A DNA stretch of 64,000 bases from Verrucomicrobiia bacterium (lineage in GTDB: Bacteria; Verrucomicrobiota; Verrucomicrobiia; Opitutales; Opitutaceae): the NCBI GenBank assembly GCA_011525695.1, contig WYBX01000018.1:1-64000 (forward strand), in the 5' to 3' direction. Position numbers and translations under genes: made by a program. Below the pieces are notes generated by a model, which did no database searches, was not told the DNA's origin, and worked only from the letters and a program-made list of their open reading frames with translations. Below are positions 50,459-60,288 of the stretch, piece after piece (within the stretch, counting starts at the first letter, position 1; every line of letters begins with the position of its first letter).

Positions 50459-53296
50459 TCAGGACTGTTCCCATTCGATGACGACGGTCGGCCCGATGGG
50501 GAAACGCCCGGTATCGAAGCCGTAAACCGTTAGACCTCCGCCGGGGCCGGCGTCGGCGGGCACGGCACAGCGGAAGCGAAGCTCGCCGGTCTGGGCCGCC
50601 TCCCCGGCCACGCGCTGGAGCAGCGCATCCTCAATTGTCGCGCGCATCAGGTAGCCATAGGCGCCGCGGCCACCCTTCGGGTCGCGGAGGTAGCTCAGTG
50701 CACCCCGGGTGTCGTGCGGGTGATCGGGCAGGATCTCGCGATGAATCCGCAGCCCATTGAGCAGCAGCTCAAACGTCGTCGGATGCTTGTGGGCGCCCGT
50801 CTGCGGTGTGCCCTCCCGCCGGGCCGAGACTTCGCAGAGCAGCCGGAGCCGGCGGGCGCGACTGATCTCGCGCAGTTGGTCGTCGCGGAAAACCCATTCG
50901 AAATGGCCGGCTCCGCGCCCGAAGCCGTAGCCGAGCTGTTCCGCCTCGGCAGCCGTGCTGCCGGCATCGCTCCAGCTGGCCTCGTCCCAGCCCGGGACCG
51001 GCCGCCGCAGCACGAGCGAGTTGCCCACCACCTCCCGTTCCGGCAGCGGGCCGGCGTGGGCGAAGTGTTGGATGAAGTTCGAGGCCACCGTCTGGCCGTC
51101 CGGCGTCACCGCCGCGACCGATAGCGTGCAGAGCATCGGGACGGGTGGCAGCGTGACGGCGACCCGATCCGCGAGTTCGACCCGGTGATGGCCGAAGGAA
51201 ATCGGTGTGTGCCCCCTCTGGAGCGCGCCATGGACGGTGCCGAGGGTATCGATTCCCGAATACAACCAGTGCAGCGTCACGTTGTCGTGGGCGCGGCGCG
51301 AGAAATGGGACGAGAGCACGTCGATTTCGAGCCTGGTGCCGGGCGGGTGGGATGAAATGGGCGGGGCGTCGATCGGGAGGACATCGCCCTGGTTGACGAG
51401 CGAGGGCGGGTAGCCGAACTCCTTGGCGGTGCGATCATAGCTGAGCAGCCCGTTGTATTCCCATTCCACGTCGTGCAGCTCCGTGTAAATGTAGGCCGAC
51501 AGCTGCGGATGGCGGCGCAGCTCGTTGGTCAGGAACTTGAAGGACCAGCTGGCATCGCGATTGCCATCGAGCGCGCCAATGCCGCCGTACTCGGAGTTGA
51601 TGAGCGGAGCGTTGGCCTGCTGGAAGCCTTCGATGAAGTTGAAGGTTGAGCCGCGATAGCTGCGCGCCACCACCTGGGCGATGTGCTCCCGGGCCCGGTG
51701 GTACTCGTCGATGTAGAAGTGCCACGAGTTGATGTCGGTGTCGACATGGCCGTAGGCGCTGAGGTGCTCCCACACCACCACGCTCATATCTTCGATCAGC
51801 CGGGTGCTGTCGAAGGTCTTGGCGATTTCCCACATCCGATGCACCCACTTGAACGAGGACTGGTTCTCGAGCTTCGCCTGCATCGCTTCGCGCGAGAGCT
51901 TGTGGGCGTCGGGCCCGATGAACTTCATCAGCTCGGTCTGCCCGCCGAAGCCCCAGGTTTCGTTGAAGAGGCACCAGGCGATGATGGAGGGGTGGTTGAA
52001 GTCGCGCTCAATCCCGCCGCGCATCATGGCCTCGAAACGCCGGCGGCCCAGCGGCGTGTCGCCGCCCTCGCCGAAATTCGGGAAATCCTGCATCAGCAGG
52101 ATCCCAAGGGTGTCAGCGTAATACAGCAACAGCGGCTCCTCGAGCTTTATGTGGATCCGCAGGAAGTCGAAACCGGCTTCGCGCGCGAAGGCGATGTCGT
52201 TGCGCAGGGTGCGCGCATCGGTGGCGGTGTAGACGCCGTCGCAGTGGTAACACTGGTAGAGCGCGCCGCGCAGATAGATTGGTTTGTTGTTCAGGCAGAG
52301 CATCGCCGGCGCGTTCTCATCGACCGCCGCCAGCGTGCTGATCTTGCGCATACCGAAATAGCCGGACACCGCATCGAACTCCTGCTCCTCATCATGGAGC
52401 CGGTAGTTGACCCGGTAATTCTGCGGGTCGTCCGGATCCCAGAGCGTCACGGGATAGACCTCGGCCTCGCCGACCGCCACGCCGGCCAGGACCTTCAGCA
52501 TGATCTGGTGGGGCCGTGCCGCCGGCGGCACGATTTCGATCGTGACCGCGGTTTCGTCGGCCGCGGTGGGGCAGAAAATCTCGAAGCGGACGCGGCCCGC
52601 GTCGATGTCGGGCAGGACGCGGAAGTGATCGATGTGGACCGCGCCCCGCGGCTCGACGAAGACCGTCTGCCAGATGCCGCTCGTCGTGGTGTACCAGCCC
52701 CACTGCTTTCCGACCGGCTGTTCCCGGTTGTCCATGGGATCCTCGACGCGGAGGACGAGCAGGGCGCGACGATTGCCGCTGGCGTCCGGTTCGCCAAGGG
52801 TGTCCGTGAGATCGAATTCGAAGGGGAGATAGCCGCCCTCGTGGCTGCCGAGGTGCCGGCCGTTGCACCAGGCGTCGGTGAAGAAGTCGGCGGCGCCCAC
52901 CGTGAGAATCGCCCGCTTGCGCCGCCACGGCGCGGTTCCGGGCACCTCGATCCAGCGGCGGTACCAACCGACCTCGTAGCGCGGCGCGGAACGGTGGTTC
53001 TCGCGGGTGACCTCGAGTGGGTTCAGATGAACCCGGGGCGAAAAGTAGTTCTCGTTGCCCGCGGCGTCACCTTCGCCCCAGGCCGCGAGCGACTCCCAGC
53101 AGAACGGCACCACGATCTGCTCGCGCCAGTCGGGGCCCTCGGGCGAAAACCAAGCCTCGTCGACGCCGCGGCGCGCCGGGTCGAATCGAAACTGCCAGGC
53201 ACCATTGAGATTCAGCCAGTCGACTCCCTCAACCCGGCCGCGCTGGCGATCGGGTCGGGGATGCTCGGGCCGGGGAATGAAGGCGCAGGGAAACAT
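50459..53296 (-). CDS. Glycoside hydrolase family 2 protein
   Basis: A 945-residue GH2 enzyme with sugar-binding, immunoglobulin-like and barrel domains in the usual order. The acid/base is E446 in WCLFNETWG and the nucleophile E569 in LINSEYGGIG. The C-terminal third is a further beta domain. No signal peptide is seen (MFPCAFIPRPEHP), so it is cytosolic. beta-Galactosidase, mannosidase or glucuronidase activity are all possible. It follows glf by 141 bases. Confidence 0.88.
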   Translation of the reverse strand: MFPCAFIPRPEHPRPDRQRGRVEGVDWLNLNGAWQFRFDPARRGVDEAWFSPEGPDWREQIVVPFCWESLAAWGEGDAAGNENYFSPRVHLNPLEVTRENHRSAPRYEVGWYRRWIEVPGTAPWRRKRAILTVGAADFFTDAWCNGRHLGSHEGGYLPFEFDLTDTLGEPDASGNRRALLVLRVEDPMDNREQPVGKQWGWYTTTSGIWQTVFVEPRGAVHIDHFRVLPDIDAGRVRFEIFCPTAADETAVTIEIVPPAARPHQIMLKVLAGVAVGEAEVYPVTLWDPDDPQNYRVNYRLHDEEQEFDAVSGYFGMRKISTLAAVDENAPAMLCLNNKPIYLRGALYQCYHCDGVYTATDARTLRNDIAFAREAGFDFLRIHIKLEEPLLLYYADTLGILLMQDFPNFGEGGDTPLGRRRFEAMMRGGIERDFNHPSIIAWCLFNETWGFGGQTELMKFIGPDAHKLSREAMQAKLENQSSFKWVHRMWEIAKTFDSTRLIEDMSVVVWEHLSAYGHVDTDINSWHFYIDEYHRAREHIAQVVARSYRGSTFNFIEGFQQANAPLINSEYGGIGALDGNRDASWSFKFLTNELRRHPQLSAYIYTELHDVEWEYNGLLSYDRTAKEFGYPPSLVNQGDVLPIDAPPISSHPPGTRLEIDVLSSHFSRRAHDNVTLHWLYSGIDTLGTVHGALQRGHTPISFGHHRVELADRVAVTLPPVPMLCTLSVAAVTPDGQTVASNFIQHFAHAGPLPEREVVGNSLVLRRPVPGWDEASWSDAGSTAAEAEQLGYGFGRGAGHFEWVFRDDQLREISRARRLRLLCEVSARREGTPQTGAHKHPTTFELLLNGLRIHREILPDHPHDTRGALSYLRDPKGGRGAYGYLMRATIEDALLQRVAGEAAQTGELRFRCAVPADAGPGGGLTVYGFDTGRFPIGPTVVIEWEQS

Positions 53297-53437
53297 TTGG
53301 GTGGGACCATTTCATGGGGATGCGGTGTCCTGGCCGCTAGTCACTCCGAGGACCGCGGCGGGGGCGCGGCGGCTCCAGCGATGGGAGGCTGATCGGATTG
53401 GGGTGCATGAGCGTGGGCGGTGCGGGCGTCCGCCGGG

Positions 53438-54559
53438 TCAGGCCAGCGCCATGGCGGCGGCGCCGCGTTTCTTTCCGCTGATCTTCGCAAAGGTGCTCAG
53501 CGCCTGCCCGACCACCTGATCCATGTTGTAATAACGGTACGTTGCCAGCCGGCCGACGAAGTGCACCCCTGGCGTGGCATCGGCGAGTTCGTGATATTTC
53601 CGGTAGAGCGCCGCATTGTCCGGCCGCGGGATGGGATAATACGGGTCTCCCTCGGCCCGGGGGAACTCATACACCACGCTGGTCAGGGGATGCTCCTGGC
53701 CCGTGAGATACTTGAACTCCGTGACCCGCGTGTAGGCGTATTCGTTCGGGTAGTTCACCACCGGTGCCGGCTGGTAGACGGGCTTGTGATGGGTCTCGTG
53801 CTTGAACTCGAGGCAGCGGTACGGCAGCGGGCCAAACCGGTAGTCGAAATATTCATCGATCGGCCCGGTGAAGATCAGCTCGGAGAAGTTCACCTCTTCG
53901 ACCACGTCGCGGTAGTCCGCATTCAGCATGATGGTGATGTTCTCGTGATCCAGCATCTGCTCGAACATCCGGGTGAACCCGTGGGCGGGCATCGCCTGGA
54001 AGGTGTCGATGAAGTAGCGATCGTCGCGATTGTAGCGGACCGGCACGCGCGCCGTGACCTGTGCGTCGAGTTCCGACGGGTCGATTCCCCATTGCTTGCG
54101 CGTGTAACCGCGGAAGAATTTCTCGTACAGCTCCCGGCCGACCGAATTGATGACGACATCCTCGGAGGTCGTGATCCGCTCCCGCTTTTCCGCCACGCTG
54201 TCGAGGTATTCCTTCATCCCCTTCGGCGTCAGCTGCAGGCCATACAGCTCGTTGATCGTGTCGAGGTTGATCGGAATGGGCACGAGCCGGCCGTCGACGC
54301 ACGCCTTCACCCGGTGCTGGTACTGGCGCCAGGGCGTGAAGCGGGAGAGGTAGGAGAAAATCTCCTCGGAGTTGGTGTGGAAGATGTGGGGCCCGTAACG
54401 GTGGATCAGGATCCCGTGGTCATCGTGGCAATCATAGGCGTTGCCGCCGATGTGGTTGCGGCGATCGATGATCAGGACCTTTTTGTCGAGCGCGCGGGCA
54501 AGTCGTTCGGCCAGGACGCTTCCGGCGAAGCCGGCTCCAACAATAAGGTAATCAAACAT
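53438..54559 (-). CDS. glf: UDP-galactopyranose mutase
   Basis: A 373-residue FAD enzyme opening MFDYLIVGAGFAGSVLAERLA, with GGNAYD, YGPHIFHT, and YTRKQWGIDPSEL and PRAEGDPYYPIPR active-site segments. It makes UDP-galactofuranose, the donor for galactofuranose in cell-surface glycans. It overlaps the glycosyltransferase gene upstream by 8 bases. The start at 54559 is fixed by the dinucleotide-binding N-terminus. Confidence 0.95.
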   Translation of the reverse strand: MFDYLIVGAGFAGSVLAERLARALDKKVLIIDRRNHIGGNAYDCHDDHGILIHRYGPHIFHTNSEEIFSYLSRFTPWRQYQHRVKACVDGRLVPIPINLDTINELYGLQLTPKGMKEYLDSVAEKRERITTSEDVVINSVGRELYEKFFRGYTRKQWGIDPSELDAQVTARVPVRYNRDDRYFIDTFQAMPAHGFTRMFEQMLDHENITIMLNADYRDVVEEVNFSELIFTGPIDEYFDYRFGPLPYRCLEFKHETHHKPVYQPAPVVNYPNEYAYTRVTEFKYLTGQEHPLTSVVYEFPRAEGDPYYPIPRPDNAALYRKYHELADATPGVHFVGRLATYRYYNMDQVVGQALSTFAKISGKKRGAAAMALA

Positions 54560-55847
54560 AGGCGAAGCTCCCGAACTCCGATGCCAGTTCCCCGGATTTG
54601 GCCGGAGCCCGGCGCACGCGGCGGACCGGGACCAGCACCTCGGCAATCTCCGCCTCCATCCGGCTGGCGATCGCCTCCCAGGTGTTGGCCGCGGCCAGGG
54701 CGAGCCCGCGTTTGATTCGCGCCTGGGAGGGCCGCTCGACTTCGCGCTCACAGCAGCCGATGAACTCACCATGCGAGCGCGCCACCCGCGCGACCCCGCC
54801 GAAGTTGAGCTTCACCTCGTCCAACGCGGTCGAGACCACGGGCCGGCCGGCCGCCATGTATTCGAGCGCCTTGGTCGGGTTGATGTATTCCGTGGCGGGA
54901 TTGAGCGCGAACGGCATCAGCGCGACCGAAAAGCCCTTGGTCAGCGCCGGCAATGCGGTGTGGGGCCGGCCGCCCAGCCAGTGCAGGTTGGGCCGCTGCG
55001 GAAAATCCCTTGGATCCACCTTGGCGGTCGGGCCGACCATCACGACGTGCCAGTCATCCCGGGCATCGGCCAGTTCGGCGAGCAGCTGATAATCGATCCG
55101 CTCGTCGATCACCCCAAAGTAGCCGAGGACGGGAGCGCCGCCCAGTGCCGCAATCTCCGGTGCCACGACAAGTTCATCGGAACGCGCGCGGCCGAAATGC
55201 ACCACGTCCACACCCGTGCCAAAGAAATGCGTGTTGTGATTCAGCGGGAGCCGGCGCTGCCGCATCTTCTGGCCGCCACAGAAGACGACGTCCGCCCGCG
55301 TGAGGAGGATCCGTTCGCGCTCGAGCAGTGCCGGCGGCGCGCCCTTGAACTGCGAAAGCTCGTCCATGCAGTCGTAAACGATCGCCCGCTCGTTCAGATG
55401 TCCGGCGAATGCCACCACCGCCATGGGGTCATTGAACCAGAGCACGGCCCGGTCGAACCGGCCCCGCAGGTCCTCCGCCAGGGCCGCCTGCAGCGCCCGC
55501 CGGCGCTCGGCATCGATGAACGCGCCGTCCTGCCACCGCGCCGCCGGCAGGTGCATCTGCAGGACGGTGACATTCGGATGATCCTCGGGTGTCCGAATCA
55601 CGACGCGGGTTGCCGGCGTCTCGGTGCAATGGGTTTCCACGAACAGCACGGGATGCCGCTGCGCCAGCCGGGAGAGGAATTGCTGGGGGCGCTGCCAGAC
55701 CCAGTCCCAGCTCAGATGGCAGATCGCGATGATCGCGTAGGACATTCCGTCGGCTGCGGCGGGAAGCCGGTTTTTTTCCGGAAGACTCGCGGGTTGCGGC
55801 GGCGCTTCGGCGGGCGAAGACACGCGGTGCCATGGCGGTTGGGACAT
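54552..55847 (-). CDS. Glycosyltransferase, GT4-like
   Basis: A 431-residue GT-B-fold transferase without a signal peptide. The C-terminal half has GYFGVIDERIDYQLLAELA and FALNPATEYINPTKALEYMAAGRPVV, the E...E motif typical of GT4-type donors. It overlaps glf by 8 bases, so donor and transferase are made together. The start at 55847 gives a 34-residue variable head before the HLSWDWVWQRPQQFLSRLA segment. Galactofuranose transfer is an attractive inference from context but not shown. Confidence 0.85.
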   Translation of the reverse strand: MSQPPWHRVSSPAEAPPQPASLPEKNRLPAAADGMSYAIIAICHLSWDWVWQRPQQFLSRLAQRHPVLFVETHCTETPATRVVIRTPEDHPNVTVLQMHLPAARWQDGAFIDAERRRALQAALAEDLRGRFDRAVLWFNDPMAVVAFAGHLNERAIVYDCMDELSQFKGAPPALLERERILLTRADVVFCGGQKMRQRRLPLNHNTHFFGTGVDVVHFGRARSDELVVAPEIAALGGAPVLGYFGVIDERIDYQLLAELADARDDWHVVMVGPTAKVDPRDFPQRPNLHWLGGRPHTALPALTKGFSVALMPFALNPATEYINPTKALEYMAAGRPVVSTALDEVKLNFGGVARVARSHGEFIGCCEREVERPSQARIKRGLALAAANTWEAIASRMEAEIAEVLVPVRRVRRAPAKSGELASEFGSFAYV

Positions 55848-56079
55848 GTGCGAAGGAGTTGTGGGTTGACCGCGAAGGTGACGCGCCTCGCCCGGCTTGA
55901 TTCCGGCGAGGCGTGATCGGCCCCCGCATGCGAGAACGGACCGCGGATGCGGCGACTCGTGCCACGCTGGCACGGTGCGGGCGGCAGCACCCCGGTCGCT
56001 CAACGCTTTTCCGAAGAAAATGGCGCAGAGCTGGGGTGGGCCGCCCCTTGCGGAATTGTCGGCGACCTCCCGCCAGCGA

Positions 56080-57999
56080 TCAGCGCCGCTGCTGCTTCTT
56101 TGCGCGCCGGGGTGAAACGGACGGCGCCGCTTCGGTCCGGGCCTCCGGGAGGATGTTGGCGATCTGTCGCGGGACGTAACTGGCAAACCGCTCGTGCGGC
56201 ACGGGAAAATTGGGATCGAGTGTGCTCACGAAGGGGTGCAGCGGACGGGACTTCGGCCCCAGGGCCTCGATCGCGGCGAGGGCGGACATCGCGACGAACA
56301 CCCCGTTCGCACGGGGCGCGGCCAGCTCGCGCAGAACGTCGAGGCAGCGCCCGAGGTCGGACGCGGCACCATGGGTGGCGAGCGCTTCCGCCGCCACGAT
56401 CCGGACATGCGGCGAGGAGTCCGCCAGCGCGCGACGCAAAAGCTCCTGATCCCGCTGGACCGCCTCGGAACCGCGCATCAGGAAGCCAAGTGCGGCCCAG
56501 TACCGGACTGCGCTGTCGGTGTCCTCTAGCCAGGCGCGGAGTTGCGGCACATCCGCGGGTTCGAGCCGCGACGCCAGGTCCGCCGCCGCCAGAACCCGTT
56601 GGAACGGATAGCGCGATTCGTCGCGGGCCATTTCATAGGGTGAATCGCCTCGCAGCCGCGAATGCAGCTCACCTTCGGGCAGGAGCGCAACGTCGCGGAC
56701 TTCCCGCTGGTGCGACTGCAGCGCCGCTCGCATCCTCCGGAGGATCGCCTGGTGCTCGGGCGAATCCGCGAGGTTGTGGACCTCGTCGCGATCATCCGTG
56801 AGATCGTACAGCTCCTCCGGCGCCTTCGGAACCCGCCAGAACAGCGACTGGGCCTCATTGGTCAGTCCCGCATCGAACTGCGTGCGCCAGATTCGGGTGG
56901 TGGGCGTTTCGAACTGATATGTCACCCGCTGGCCTTGTGAGACGTGGGGGTAAAAGTTTCTCAGATACACGTAGCGCCCGTCGGTGACGCTGCGGACCGT
57001 GTCGGCGCGCTCGTCCATCCGACCGCGTGCACCAAAGAGGTAATCAGGCGGGTCGCCCTGATAAGGACCGGCGAACGCACGGCCCTGCATCCACGGCGGC
57101 GGCTGCACGCCGGCAAGGCTGAGGACGGTTGGCGCCAAATCCACGAAGCTCACGAGCCGGTCCGAGGTCCCGCCGGGCCGATACTCGCTCGGGGCGAGAT
57201 GCTGCCACTGGGGGGGAAAATAGACCACCAGCGGCACGTGCAGCCCCGAATTCGAGGGCCAACGCTTGCTGCGCGGCATTCCGCTGCCGTGGTCTCCATA
57301 ATAGAAGACGATGGTGTTCGCCGAAAGCCCCGCCTCCTCCAGTTCGCGCAGCCGGGCTCCGGCGTCGGCGTCGGCCTCGCTCACCTTGTCATAATACTGG
57401 GCCCAGTCCTGCCGGACTTCCGGCACGTCGGGATGATAAGCGGGCACCCGGATCTTTGCCGGATCGGCGATCGCCCGATGCGGGCGGGTGCGGATCTGGC
57501 TTTCATGGCTCTTGGTCGAGTTGAAGACCGCGAAAAACGGCTGGCCGGGCGCGCGATTCCGCCAGTGCGCCTGGTTGGAGGAGGCGTCCCACGTGCGCTC
57601 GGTCTTCGGCACGTTGTAATCCTCCTTGCTGTGATTCGTGCAGTAATAACCCGCCTCCCGCAGGAACTCGGGGAATAGCCGGAGCGTGGCCGGGATTGGC
57701 ACCATGGACCGCATGTGAATCCCTCCGCTGCTGTGGGAGTACAACCCCGTGATGATGGCCGTTCGCGCCGGCGCACACACCGGATGCGTGGACCAGGCAT
57801 GCTTGAAGATCATCCCCTTCGCCGCGAGCGCATCGACATTGGGTGTGCGGGCGTTGGCGTCGCCATAACAACCCATCTCCGGCCCGTGATCCTCGCTGGT
57901 CAGCCACAGGATGTTGGGCCGCTCGGCCGCGCCGGCTGGCACTGCACAGGCGAACGTGAGCGCCATCGGGACGAGGCGGAGGACAGGTAAGCTTTTCAT
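56080..57999 (-). CDS. Secreted sulfatase with HEAT-like tail
   Basis: A 639-residue type I sulfatase with a signal peptide (MKSLPVLRLVPMALTFACAVPAGAAE). The active-site cysteine C75 lies in CAPAR and would be converted to formylglycine. NILWLTSEDHGPEMG carries the metal aspartates. It resembles N-sulfoglucosamine-type sulfatases. Beyond about residue 500 the chain turns into alpha-helical HEAT-like repeats (LRAWLEDTDSAVRYWAALGF). It probably desulfates host or algal polysaccharides outside the cytoplasm. Confidence 0.9.
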   Translation of the reverse strand: MKSLPVLRLVPMALTFACAVPAGAAERPNILWLTSEDHGPEMGCYGDANARTPNVDALAAKGMIFKHAWSTHPVCAPARTAIITGLYSHSSGGIHMRSMVPIPATLRLFPEFLREAGYYCTNHSKEDYNVPKTERTWDASSNQAHWRNRAPGQPFFAVFNSTKSHESQIRTRPHRAIADPAKIRVPAYHPDVPEVRQDWAQYYDKVSEADADAGARLRELEEAGLSANTIVFYYGDHGSGMPRSKRWPSNSGLHVPLVVYFPPQWQHLAPSEYRPGGTSDRLVSFVDLAPTVLSLAGVQPPPWMQGRAFAGPYQGDPPDYLFGARGRMDERADTVRSVTDGRYVYLRNFYPHVSQGQRVTYQFETPTTRIWRTQFDAGLTNEAQSLFWRVPKAPEELYDLTDDRDEVHNLADSPEHQAILRRMRAALQSHQREVRDVALLPEGELHSRLRGDSPYEMARDESRYPFQRVLAAADLASRLEPADVPQLRAWLEDTDSAVRYWAALGFLMRGSEAVQRDQELLRRALADSSPHVRIVAAEALATHGAASDLGRCLDVLRELAAPRANGVFVAMSALAAIEALGPKSRPLHPFVSTLDPNFPVPHERFASYVPRQIANILPEARTEAAPSVSPRRAKKQQRR

Positions 58000-58143
58000 G
58001 GGAGGAAGGTTGGCGGCGGCCACAGGATCACGGCGTGGTATCGACGGTGAAGATTGGTGCCAGGATGGGCGTCCGAGCAACCTGGATCCGCGGCGCATTG
58101 GCGTCGAACCGCGGTTGAGGACCGTTGTCCACAATCTTCGCCC

Positions 58144-58308
58144 ATGAACCCAATCCTCATCGGTGCAGTCATCGCCATTGGGCTCATCGCCCTTTTCCTG
58201 ATATTCTTCCGCCGGACCTCCGCGCCGACGCAGACAGGACGGCCTGACGCGCTGGATCGGCCAGAGCTCACCGGTCCCGAGCAGCACAAGCGGCGCAAGA
58301 TGCGGTAA
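58144..58308 (+). CDS. Small single-span membrane protein
   Basis: A 54-residue protein: one hydrophobic helix (about 2-22, NPILIGAVIAIGLIALFLIFF), then a hydrophilic basic tail ending RRKMR. It is divergent from the sulfatase at 57999. I do not recognise it. Adjacent small membrane gene at 58326 suggests a two-gene transcript. Confidence 0.5.
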   Translation: MNPILIGAVIAIGLIALFLIFFRRTSAPTQTGRPDALDRPELTGPEQHKRRKMR

Positions 58309-58325
58309 CCAGCACCTTACCTTCC

Positions 58326-58556
58326 ATGGCCATTGAAAAGGAAAGCACGGGACTGCCGGAGGTCGACCTCAAGCGTCCGACCACGAAGGTGAACCTGGCA
58401 ATCATCGTTGCGGCGGCGGTCTTCTATGCGATCACGATTGCAATCGTCTTCCACTATGCGCGCCGCTCGGACGCGGAGGCGAACGCCCCATCCCCGCCGA
58501 CCCAGCAGGCTTCCGAGCGATCGGTCGAGACCAGGTCGGAAAGCAGTAACCCGTAG
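58326..58556 (+). CDS. Small single-span membrane protein
   Basis: A 76-residue protein with a hydrophilic head, one transmembrane helix (about 22-43, VNLAIIVAAAVFYAITIAIVF) and an acidic, Ser/Thr/Pro-rich tail that looks disordered. It follows the 54-residue gene by 17 bases and may be its partner. No family recognised. Confidence 0.5.
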   Translation: MAIEKESTGLPEVDLKRPTTKVNLAIIVAAAVFYAITIAIVFHYARRSDAEANAPSPPTQQASERSVETRSESSNP

Positions 58557-58648
58557 ATCAGGTCCATCTGACCCGACCTACTGGCATCCGGACGCGTAAT
58601 TGGCGGCTCGGAGTAGGGCAGGTCTGAACCTTCGCGCTAAACCGCGTT

Positions 58649-58686
58649 CTTCGCGGTTCCCAATTCGCGCTCTTCGCGGTTCCCAA
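58649..58686. repeat. Short direct repeat CTTCGCGGTTCCCAA
   Basis: The 15-base word CTTCGCGGTTCCCAA occurs at 58649-58663 and 58672-58686, 23 bases apart. It lies past the end of the small membrane genes, near the end of the next sulfatase gene. Function unknown. Confidence 0.7.
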
Positions 58687-58701
58687 ATGAATTGTTCCGG
58701 C

Positions 58702-60195
58702 TCAGGGGCCGACCAACATCGGCGCCCAGAGCCCTTCCTTGATGGGCGGAGCCTCACCCGAAGACGGATAGGACGACTTTACGGCCTGCCGCAGCTGCTC
58801 CGAAAGCGCGGCGATGGTCGCGGCATGGGCCGGGACGTCCGCGAGGTTCGTGAGTTCACCCGGATCGCGGTCATGATCGTAGAGTTCGCGACCCTGCCGG
58901 CCCTCGTCCCACTCGGTGTAACGCCAGCGGGGCGTCCGGAGGCTGTAGCCGAAGAACCGGGGCCGCGGCCCGCTGCGGCCAACCTGGCTGAGCGCCCAAC
59001 CGCGACCGGTGACCGACGGGTCGCGCAGCATCGGCACCAGGCTCTGGCCCTGCAAATTGGGCGGTGCCTTCACCGCGGCGAGGGCAGCCAGGGTGGGATA
59101 AAGGTCCAGGTGGCTGACGGGTGCGCGGACGACGCTGTTTCGCGGCGTGACGCCGGGTGCGACCATGAGGAGCGGGACCCGCGCGCTCTCCTCGAACAAG
59201 CTCTGCTTCTGCCAGAGGCCGTGCTCGCCGGTGTGGTACCCGTGATCGCTGGTGAAGACAATGATTGTGCTTTCGGCCAACCCAAGCCGATCGAGCGCGG
59301 CCACGACGCGGCCGACCTGCGCGTCCATGAAGCTGATACTGGCATAATAGGCCTGCAGCGCATCGCGGCGAAGGTCGTCGGTCAGCTTGTCCTGTTCGCG
59401 CTTGTAGCTGAGGAGCGCGGCGGGGGGCAGGTCGGCCTGGTCCTTCTTGATATCGGGCACAATCCGCATTCGGTCCCGGGGATAATATCCGAAATAGGGA
59501 TCCCGGGGTGCGACATAGGGCGTGTGGGGCCGGAAAAAACCAACCAGCAGGAAGAACGGCCGCTCCGGACGCCGGGCACAGCGTTCGAGCACCCATTCCG
59601 CGTTCTCTGCCATGATCCCGTCGGTGTGATGGGCGTCGGACTTGGGCGATGCATACCAGCTGAGCGTGCCGCCGAAGGAACCGGGAGTCAGGGTATGGAT
59701 CACCGGGTGATGCTCGATCCGGTCGACGCCGGCCGGGTTCAGCTCCAGTTCCCAGGAGGCCGGATCGTCGTGGCCATCGGTGCCGATGGAGTTGGGGACA
59801 TTGTAATGATACGCCTTGCCAATCCGGCCGGCGAACCACCCCTGCTGGCGAAACGCCTGGGAAAGGCTGATCTGTGCGGGAATCGTCTGCCGGAAAATCT
59901 GGGAATTGGCGCGGATGCCGGTGCTGTTCGGATACAGTCCGGTGAGCATCGAGTTGCGGCTCGGTCCGCAGAGGGGATAAGTGCAGTACGCGCGGTCAAA
60001 TCGGACGCCGCGGGCGGCGAGCTTGTCGATGTTCGGCGTCTTCGCGAGCGGGTCGCCATAGGCGCCGAGCATCGTGTTGAGATCGTCGGCAATGAGAAAG
60101 AGGACGTTCGGCTTCGCCGGACTGGCGGCGAAGGCGTTTGCAGCGCAGGCGAGGAGTGCGACGGCTCCAAGGCAGCGGACAAGGGTTCGTATCAT
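58702..60195 (-). CDS. Secreted sulfatase, iduronate-2-sulfatase-like
   Basis: A 497-residue sulfatase with a signal peptide (MIRTLVRCLGAVALLACAANAFA). The modified cysteine is C76 in CGPSR. NVLFLIADDLNTMLGAYG and FTSDHGYHTGEHGLW supply metal-site residues. Its length and the ESARVPLLMVAPGV segment are like iduronate-2-sulfatase relatives. Start 60195 gives the signal peptide; a longer frame to 60237 is less likely. Confidence 0.9.
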   Translation of the reverse strand: MIRTLVRCLGAVALLACAANAFAASPAKPNVLFLIADDLNTMLGAYGDPLAKTPNIDKLAARGVRFDRAYCTYPLCGPSRNSMLTGLYPNSTGIRANSQIFRQTIPAQISLSQAFRQQGWFAGRIGKAYHYNVPNSIGTDGHDDPASWELELNPAGVDRIEHHPVIHTLTPGSFGGTLSWYASPKSDAHHTDGIMAENAEWVLERCARRPERPFFLLVGFFRPHTPYVAPRDPYFGYYPRDRMRIVPDIKKDQADLPPAALLSYKREQDKLTDDLRRDALQAYYASISFMDAQVGRVVAALDRLGLAESTIIVFTSDHGYHTGEHGLWQKQSLFEESARVPLLMVAPGVTPRNSVVRAPVSHLDLYPTLAALAAVKAPPNLQGQSLVPMLRDPSVTGRGWALSQVGRSGPRPRFFGYSLRTPRWRYTEWDEGRQGRELYDHDRDPGELTNLADVPAHAATIAALSEQLRQAVKSSYPSSGEAPPIKEGLWAPMLVGP

Positions 60196-60288
60196 TGGCA
60201 AAGCTTCCTGGTTGCGGGATGACATTTCAACCCCCAAGCGCGAAACCCTGGCTTGGCTTGGCCACTTGGCGTGAGAGGAGTGTGGGTG

